DNA from: Reticulitermes speratus
Lineage: Eukaryota > Arthropoda > Insecta > Blattodea > Rhinotermitidae
Length of the DNA: 64,000 bases
Assembly (NCBI GenBank): GCA_021186555.1
Contig: JAJKFL010000427.1
Location: 16,668,005-16,732,004, forward strand
Reading direction: 5' to 3'
Part shown: positions 57,838-64,000 of the stretch, one piece after another
Numbering within the stretch: the stretch's first letter is position 1
Layout: the number at the start of each line of letters is the position of its first letter
Notes under the pieces: generated by a model
The model's database searches: none
Seen by the model: the letters and a program-made list of their open reading frames with translations, nothing else
What the model was told of the DNA's origin: nothing
Made by a program: the position numbers and the translations under genes

Positions 57838-58297
57838 ATCTGAACAAAGGAATACAAGGCCAGCACGGTTATGTAGGTATTGTGTCGCCATCACTAAAAT
57901 GACTAAAGTATTAACATTTAAAAATCCACAAAGTTAACGATAAAAAAACCACAATATTGTAAGTTTATCTTTTTTTTAAAGTGAGACGTTCCAGGCAGAA
58001 GTTTCCAGCTGTTTACACCCTGCATGGAGCACGTATACAAACATCTTTCTCGGTTTATAATTATCTGAAGAGATCTCGTCCAGCTATAGTGTGTGACATG
58101 TATCGTGTCAGGCGTTCGGTCTTTAATTGCTCCTTTTCTGCCCTAAAAAACCCCGATGTACACGGATAAACCGGCAATTTAGGTTTTTGGACACATGGAA
58201 ATGTATGAAAAGTATGCACTACTGATCCTTCAGGCTTTACTTCACTACAGGAACACTCGCCGTAACACCGCAGTGAGAACCTCAGTTTTCGCAGTTT

Positions 58298-58862
58298 TTG
58301 GACTGTTTTGCCCTGAAGATGGATAAATACGCTCTTCCAAAACGCGCTAACCTATGCACCAGTCTACATAACATAACACAACATAACATCACAGAAGATT
58401 TACGTCAACATCGTTGAGTGAACCTCAACTCTCGCAAAAATCTCGTACTTAACTCTCAAAATGTAGGTACTAAGTTCCTCCGAAACGCCAGAAACCAATA
58501 TCAGTCGACACAGAGTTACATCCCAGAAAACTTGAGCCTTCACCATCATTGCTTTGTTAACAATATCGCAAAAATATTGGGCTACTTGACTCTCAATATG
58601 GAGGCACTAGGTGTTTCCGAAATGTCGAAAACCATTATCAGTCGACACCCCGTTACAGCCCAAAAGACTTGAGTCTTTTTCAGCATTGCTTTGTGAAGAA
58701 TCGCGCAAAAATCTTGGGCTAATTGACTCTCAAGACGTAGAAACTATGTACTTCCGAAAAGTTGGCAACCATTATCATTCGCCACAATGTTTCATCCTAG
58801 CAGATTTTACCCTTTACCAACACTATTGTGTGATCCCCAGTCTTGCAAAGACCGTTAGAGAT
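58298..58862 (+). repeat. 135-bp tandem array of family E-like units
   Basis: Units start with TCGCAAAAAT-type sequence near 58298, 58433, 58568 and 58703 (spacing 134-135 bp). Each has a TTGACTCTCAA-like segment, CCGAAA(C/T)G, and CCCGTTACAGCCCAAAAGAC-like ends. These correspond to the right half of family E, including the position of the GAAACGTC motif. Units are diverged from one another, so the array is old. Confidence 0.7.
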
Positions 58863-59762
58863 TAGAAAATAACTAACTGGCTGCACATGCGAAGTGTATT
58901 GCGCTGTGAGAACGGTAATATTACTGAAAATTACAGTCTTCTGGTATGTGACGCCGTGTAATTTCGTACGTAGACACCAACGTTTTGAAGAAACCAGCTG
59001 CCTCTATCTGTCTCTCATTATCAATTCTATTCCAACACTCTGATTAATATGGCAATCGTGCAATTTTACCAACATAAAAAAAAATCCGCCGTGACTTGAT
59101 ATGTAACAACGAAATCCCACTAACGCAGACTCCGAAAACAAAAATTACATGCATATGGACTTAAAGTCACATGAAGGCCCAAAAATCTGCATATTCACAA
59201 TCTTTATTCCCTTCAAGTGTTTGAAACTAAGAACGTGTTCTTAACCATTATTCTACGTCAAAACAGGACAGATGGATAATTATTTTTCAGAAAATTTCTC
59301 TGGAGCGGTTAATTGCTCGTTTGCATGTCTAGATACAAACTCCGTGCGCTTGTACTAGAAATACACGTGGGCACCAACTATTCTACACAACAAACATAAA
59401 CCATAACTCTCCTCCATATATGACCAGCACTCTGGAACTCGAATTTGACAAAGTAATTTACGCCGATACATAATTAATTAGTCAAATAATTCACAGCTAC
59501 ACTTGGAATTATAAACACATAATTTTAAGCCCACCGCAATAGGAAAGATATACATAACACAAATAATTACTTCCCATTTCCACTCATTAAAAACAGGTGT
59601 AGCAGATAATCCGACAGTAACTGGTTTGGAGTAGCAAACCAAATCAGCCTGAAGTCGCTGCTGTCAGATTGGAACCTAACTATCATTAATTCTACAAGCA
59701 TGGACCAAAGACATCATTCATCCAATAGGCCAAACATGCGGATCAGAAACGAAAGGAATCTT
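58863..59762. other. Mostly unassigned
   Basis: A family E trace (GTCTTCTGGTATGTGACGCC at 58938-58957), otherwise nothing recognised. Confidence 0.35.
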
Positions 59763-60523
59763 TCAAGTGTGAACGTGATGTCAGGCTTCCGCCGCGATGT
59801 TGATGAGATCTGCGCTCTTCTGGGATATTACGCAGCGTCGAGTGGTAATCCTTTACCGACGTTTCGGAACAACGTATCGGTTCCATGTTAAAGGATCAAG
59901 AAGTCCAAGATGATGCAGCGTCGATTGGTAATCCTTTACCGACGTTTCGGGACAACGTATCGGTTCCATCTTCAAGGGTCAGGAAGTCCAAGAAGACGCA
60001 GCGTCGAGTGGTAATCCTTTACTGGCGTTTCGGAACAACGTAGCCGTTCCATATTCAAGGGTCAAGAAGTCCAAGATGATGCAGCGTCGATTGGTAATCC
60101 TTTACCGACGTTTCGGGACAACGTATCGGTTCCATCTTCAAGGGTCAGGAAGTCCAAGAAGACTCAGCGTCGAGTGGTAATCCTTTACTGGCGTTTCGGA
60201 ACAACGTAGCGGTTCCATATTCAAGGGTCAAGAAGTCCAAGATGATGCAGCGTCGATTGGTAATCCTTTACCGACGTTTCGGGACAACGTATCGGTTCCA
60301 ACTTCAAGGGTCAGGAAGTCCAAGAAGACTCAGCATCGAGTGCTAATCCTTTACTAACGTTTCGGGACAACGTATCGGTTCCATATTCAAGGGTCAAGAA
60401 GTTCAAGTCGGATTTCTTGACCCTTAAAGATGGAACCGACACGTTTTCCCGAAAGTCGGTAAAGGATTACCACTCGACGTTGCGTAATATCCCAGAAGAG
60501 CGCAGATCTCAAGTGTGAACGTG
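59763..60523. mobile_element. Fold-back family E with internal 83-bp array and 15-bp duplication
   Basis: TCAAGTGTGAACGTG occurs at 59763-59777 and 60509-60523. Inside, GAGATCTGCGCTCTTCTGGG (59805) is mirrored by the right arm ending CGCAGATCTC (60510). Between the arms, seven 83-bp units start at 59833, 59916, 59999, 60082, 60165, 60248 and 60331. They alternate between CGATTGG/GGGACAACGTATCGG units and CGAGTGG/GGAACAACGTAGCGG units. Each unit on minus encodes CTTGAAGA, then a spacer and CGAAACG, a hammerhead-like pair. No ORF of note. Confidence 0.88.
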
Positions 60524-60754
60524 TCTACATGCTTCTGTCTGTATGCTTCAACCGATTTTCATATCCGATCACTTCGGAATGAGGTGAAAGACAGTGGGGT
60601 CAATGCTGGTGCAGCCACTAGAACTCCAGTCACAATGGACATATTTGCACAGACGGCCATTACTTGCAAAGTAGATTCTTAATTCACCGCATTCACTTCA
60701 ATTCAAGCACCTCACAAAACCTGAATCGAAACACTAAGTTATACAGCCTGAAGA

Positions 60755-60950
60755 ATCCAGTCTTCTGGGGATATCATGTCGTGTACTTTGATAGGTACCA
60801 ACGTTTCAGACGAAGCCAAGACTTCCGAGCCTGGAAACAGTAAGCTGCTCCGAAACTTCAGTACCAATACGTTAATTTTCATGGCGTCATATCGAAGAAG
60901 AGTGGAAACTTCATTAGAAACCTCGTGAGGAAATCAAATCTCGCAAAACA
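60755..60950. mobile_element. Family E fold-back, diverged
   Basis: TCTTCTGGGGATATCATGTCG at the left and GGCGTCATATCGAAGAAGAG at the right, with ACCAACGTTTCAGACG and CCGAAACTTCAGTACC between, and the tail TTAGAAACCTCGTGAGGAAA. Confidence 0.55.
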
Positions 60951-61017
60951 TAGCTCGTCACCACTTCGTACGGAATGTGTCGCTGGAAGATAAACTTGTT
61001 AGAAGCCTGTTGTTGTT

Positions 61018-61240
61018 TGGAGCTGGGATAGCTTACTCGGTACATTGACTAGGCTATAGGATGGACGACCGCGAAATCATGGTTCGACTACCGGTAGCAA
61101 AGCGTCTAGACTGGCTGTGTGGCCCACCCAGCCACATATTCCCAACTTCGTTGGGAACAAAATGGCCGAAGCGTCAAGCTATACGTCCACCCTCCCCTAT
61201 GCTTTTATGGGGTGTACAGGGACTACTTTGCTTTACTTCC
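61018..61240 (+). mobile_element. SINE family A, full-length type
   Basis: GCTGGGATAGCTTACTCGG (box A region), box B ATGGTTCGACTACCGG, then GTGGCCCACCCAGCC, an AAGCGTCAAGCTATACGTCC body and GTACAGGGACTACTTTGC tail. Confidence 0.75.
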
Positions 61241-61963
61241 CTTCACTCGACATAATGCACACACTTTCTGGTTGTGAACCACATTCTGGCCATCTTATTT
61301 CTGTCCACGTTATAAAATACACACTTCCTTAAAAACACACAGCTACCAGCTACTTGGCATTTAAAGTGGTCACCTTTTAAGATATTTCCTCATCGGAAAT
61401 ATACTTTCTTGCGCAAGACAAACACGAAATAAGATTTCCGATCATGTTTAAGTAGAAAATCTTTTGTACTAACAGATAATATCACGTAGTTGGTACACTC
61501 ATTTATATAAATACCTTGTATGTCCTGTTATCCAGCAATCATATGACTAATGTATGTCAGGAACGTTGGCTTTTCAGATATTCCTAACGTGGAGAAGTGG
61601 GAACAATACTTCAGTGTTGTACCAGTAGTCCTGGCGCTTTCGACTTACCTGGAAATGAAAAAAAAAAGATTTACTGTTATTATAACAATAAATATGCTGA
61701 CGTTTGCTTATCCCTGTTTATTATTTCGGAGGGAAGCCGAAGGCTGCTTCAAGACCGAATTCCTGTGTACTCGAACATGTGTATCTCACACCAACACCTT
61801 GTCCACCAACCTAGGTAGAACATTATGTCGCCGAAGGACCGTATGTCCGCTCTATTAATTAACCATCAAAAATGTATACAAGCAACGTGGGAAGGGTGAT
61901 ATGACATGGCAGCAACACCAGCACTAGTGAAGTTACTGATGAAATATCGCAGAGACCATAATT
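61241..61963. other. Unassigned stretch
   Basis: Nothing recognisable was found. Confidence 0.35.
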
Positions 61964-62247
61964 TATGCAAATATTTTTTTTCCCAATGGCTCGACAGCCC
62001 CTTGGGGGCCTAGCCCGTCTCATTTTACGACGCTTCACGATCACACACTTTTTAGACACAACACACTCGGTAGGACTCCTCTGGACGAGGAACCAGCTCG
62101 TCGCAGAGACCTCTACCTGACAACACACAACACTCACAACAGACAGACATCCATGCCCCCGGTGGGATTCAAACCCACAATCCTAGTAAGCGAGCGGCCG
62201 CAGACCCACGCCTTAGACCGCACGGCCACTGGGATCGTATGCAAATA
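61964..62247 (-). mobile_element. SINE family C, full length, with 10-bp duplication
   Basis: TATGCAAATA at 61964-61973 and 62238-62247 flanks it. On minus: CGATCCCAGTGGCCGTGCGG, TCTAAGGCGTGGG, box B GGGTTTGAATCCCACCG, GTAGAGGTCTCTGCGACGAG, CCCCCAAGGGGCTGTCGAGC and an A-rich end. It is the most complete family C copy in the window. Confidence 0.93.
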
Positions 62248-62721
62248 ATATATGTCCTTATCATAGTGGAACCCAGGCTTTTATGAAACGTGATAAATCT
62301 GCGTCTAGAGAAAGTAAATGCACACACATTTTTAGTAGGGAAAGTTTCTCGAAAGTTTCCTCTTTGAAGAGTAAAAATGAGGGGATTTAAAGAAAAAATT
62401 GTCTATGTCATTAATTAACCACCACGCCATTGAGGGCACATGGCAGAATGGAGGCATAGCCCTAAATGTTTTTAACATTGGCACTAGATCGAGATGTGTG
62501 ACAAAAACTACCAGAAATATGAGAAAGGAAAGCCGATCTTGGAACCCCGGGCATGCAGAATGCTAAGCATGAATGCCACCCACAGTCGTGTGACACTGCT
62601 TAAAAAATATCAGTGTAATTGAAGAAATCATTCAGTGACATTCGTAACAAAATCGCATTCCATAGTTACTTATACATACTTTTGAACCTTTGAAGACTAA
62701 GTTTAGCCTGAATCATATTTA

Positions 62722-62830
62722 AAGATCCAGTTCGTACCGTGCAGTAAACACAAACCGTCTCGGTTATAAAAGCCAGTCCCTTCATACTGTATTAGGAAAT
62801 AATCGCTGTTTATTCTGATATCAATACAAA
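62722..62830 (+). repeat. Dispersed repeat family J, copy 2
   Basis: CCAGTTCGTACCGTGCAGTA, AACCGTCTCGGTTATAAAA and AATAATCGCTGTTTATTCTG match 20652-20762. Confidence 0.6.
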
Positions 62831-63112
62831 ACACAAAAATAGACCGTGTCGGCAGAACGTAGAATTTCTGAATGTTAAAGCTGGCGGTACATGTAGTAAT
62901 CAATGGACCTAAAAGGGTTAATAACGTAATGACATTTTTAAAAGGTAAAATATGTGCTATAAAGTTTCTGTACTACAAAGCAATATTTGGTAGTATATTC
63001 ATTGATAACTTACAAAATTAACATTCCTCGAAAAGTTCTAGAATGCAAATATAGTGACTTTTCTCTCAGATCATCGTCATATTAATGCAGGGTAAAATAT
63101 ACAGGCCATGAG

Positions 63113-63380
63113 CCGGGATAGCTCAGTCGGTATAATGACTAGGCGACGGGTTCGACGTCCGAGGAATAATGGTTCGGTTCCCGGGAAGGAAAATATATTT
63201 TGCTCTTTGTCCTAAGCATCCACACCGGCTGTGGGGCCCACCCAGCCTCCTCTTTCTACGACCGGGCAGGGTGGCTGACCACTCACCTCTATCTAGTGCC
63301 GAAATTAAAAATGAGTGAAGCTATACCTCCACTCCCACATATACACCTTCATGGCAACAAATCTACCTCTAACTTAACAC
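63113..63380 (+). mobile_element. SINE family A, full length, clearest box A
   Basis: GGGATAGCTCAGTCGGTAT contains a consensus box A. Box B is TGGTTCGGTTCCCGGG. Body: GTGGGGCCCACCCAGCC, GGCTGACCACTCACCTC, TAGTGCCGAAATTAAAAATG, tail CAACAAATCTACCTCTAAC. Confidence 0.85.
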
Positions 63381-63779
63381 CACGCCATCACTTGACTTGG
63401 CCTGCGGCAAACTATTATGTGGTTGGGGGAAATGAGAGAAGATAGTAAGATTTATCTAAAATCAACAAGTCATTGAAAGCCCAAAGAACGAAAGAAAATA
63501 TAACTTGAACTGTTACTGAACTGACCTAGGTCAGTCAATAAACGAGTTTTTCTTGCAGCACTGACTGAGATATTGCATTCCATAACGCCAGCATTGTGCC
63601 ACACCTGAAGATACAATCCATACAACAAAAAGAATAACAAACGAATACTGTAATCAGTCAACACAACATTATATTCAGGAAAGACAAAGGTTACATCTTT
63701 CAGCTAAAAATGATTAGTCATCATCGGGCACAATTACAAGAACACAAGCGGGGGTATATTTTGCAAATGTATTTCAGGC

Positions 63780-63891
63780 TTGAGACCTCAACCTTCACAA
63801 GCTAGAATACACGCATATTGTAATAAATATAGACTGCCTGAAATGTATATCTTCAACTTAGTACATTAGCTTGTGAAAGTTGAGGTCTCAA
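63780..63891. repeat. 25-bp inverted repeat
   Basis: TTGAGACCTCAACCTTCACA then AGCTA (63780-63804) is complementary to 63867-63891 at 24 of 25 positions. A second, interleaved complementarity (ATTTCAGGC at 63771 with GCCTGAAAT at 63836) would compete with it or form a pseudoknot. Confidence 0.75.
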
Positions 63892-63902
63892 ACACGAAAT
63901 TA

Positions 63903-64000
63903 TTTTTTTTTTCATGGCCGAACAGTCCCAGTGGGCCAAGGCCTCCTCACTGCTGAGGTTCTGCGATCACACTCAGACACACCACACTCGGTAGGACTCC
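63903..64000 (-). mobile_element. SINE family C 3' part, cut by window end
   Basis: A T run, then TGGCCGAACAGTCCCAGTGG, GCCAAGGCCTCC, CGATCACACTCAGACACACC and ACACTCGGTAGGACTCC are the family C 3' half on minus. The tRNA-like head would lie beyond position 64000. Confidence 0.8.

Noticed and set aside
63113-63190. tRNA gene at the head of a SINE A copy
   Set aside because: Boxes A and B are present but the cloverleaf is not closed, and the sequence continues into the SINE body.

Overview
This 64 kb window is eukaryotic nuclear DNA and almost certainly comes from a large, repeat-rich arthropod genome. No open reading frame looks like a conserved gene. The longest ones (about 280-300 codons) lie inside tandem repeats whose unit length is a multiple of three, or inside a repeat-expanded SINE. 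No rRNA, functional tRNA or CRISPR array is visible. Peptide traces of a decayed LINE C-terminus near 10.8-11.3 kb resemble repeat-derived peptides I associate with cockroach and termite gene predictions. Blattodea is therefore my best guess for the source, but this is inference from memory.

The recognisable content is mobile elements and satellites. (1) There are five kinds of SINE. Four have clear Pol III tRNA-like heads: A, a box-A TAGCTCAGTCGG type; B, a TGGCTCAGGCGG type; C, a Leu/Ser-like TGGCCGCGCGGTCTAAGGCG type; and D, a single TGGACTAGTGGTTAGCG type. SINE I has only a weak head. Several SINE B and C copies have clear target-site duplications. (2) Small non-autonomous DNA elements include hAT-like copies (15329-15969, 21744-22460, 35823-36076 and a weaker one at 49935-50186), a piggyBac-like copy flanked by TTAA (29556-29861), two related TA-flanked copies with CAGTGAAACCTG ends (34337-34509, 36706-36892) and a TA-flanked mariner-like copy (55878-56066). 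(3) Decayed LINE 3' ends occur at about 1.1, 4.4, 10.2, 10.8, 37.6, 39.4, 51.7 and 52.4 kb. (4) A fold-back family (E) contains motifs like the minimal hammerhead ribozymes known from Penelope-like elements. Its most elaborate copy, at 59763-60523, has an 83-bp array. (5) An unclassified family F of about 510 bp has two near-full copies and several fragments.

Layout: 0-5.8 kb is family E, SINE A, LINE tails, a 70-bp array, a GATA/GGTA tract and SINE C. 7.2-8.4 kb is an 82-bp satellite. 10-12.7 kb is LINE remnants and family F. 13.1-14.1 kb is a hammerhead-like motif and a 33-bp minisatellite. 15.3-17.5 kb is a hAT element with nested repeats, retro fragments and a 51-bp-arm hairpin. 18.5-24.8 kb is SINEs, a hAT element, a SINE B with a 50-bp array and family F. 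24.8-27.7 kb is nearly featureless. 27.7-37 kb is SINEs and small DNA transposons. 37-52.6 kb is scattered LINE, SINE, hairpin and microsatellite pieces. 53-64 kb is mostly SINE C and A, a mariner-like MITE, hammerhead-like motifs and two family-E arrays.

No set of genes acts together here. The interest lies in how repeats are built: SINEs, fold-back elements and possibly a LINE tail that have each grown an internal or adjacent tandem array, and hammerhead-like motifs repeated in inverted and tandem arrangements.
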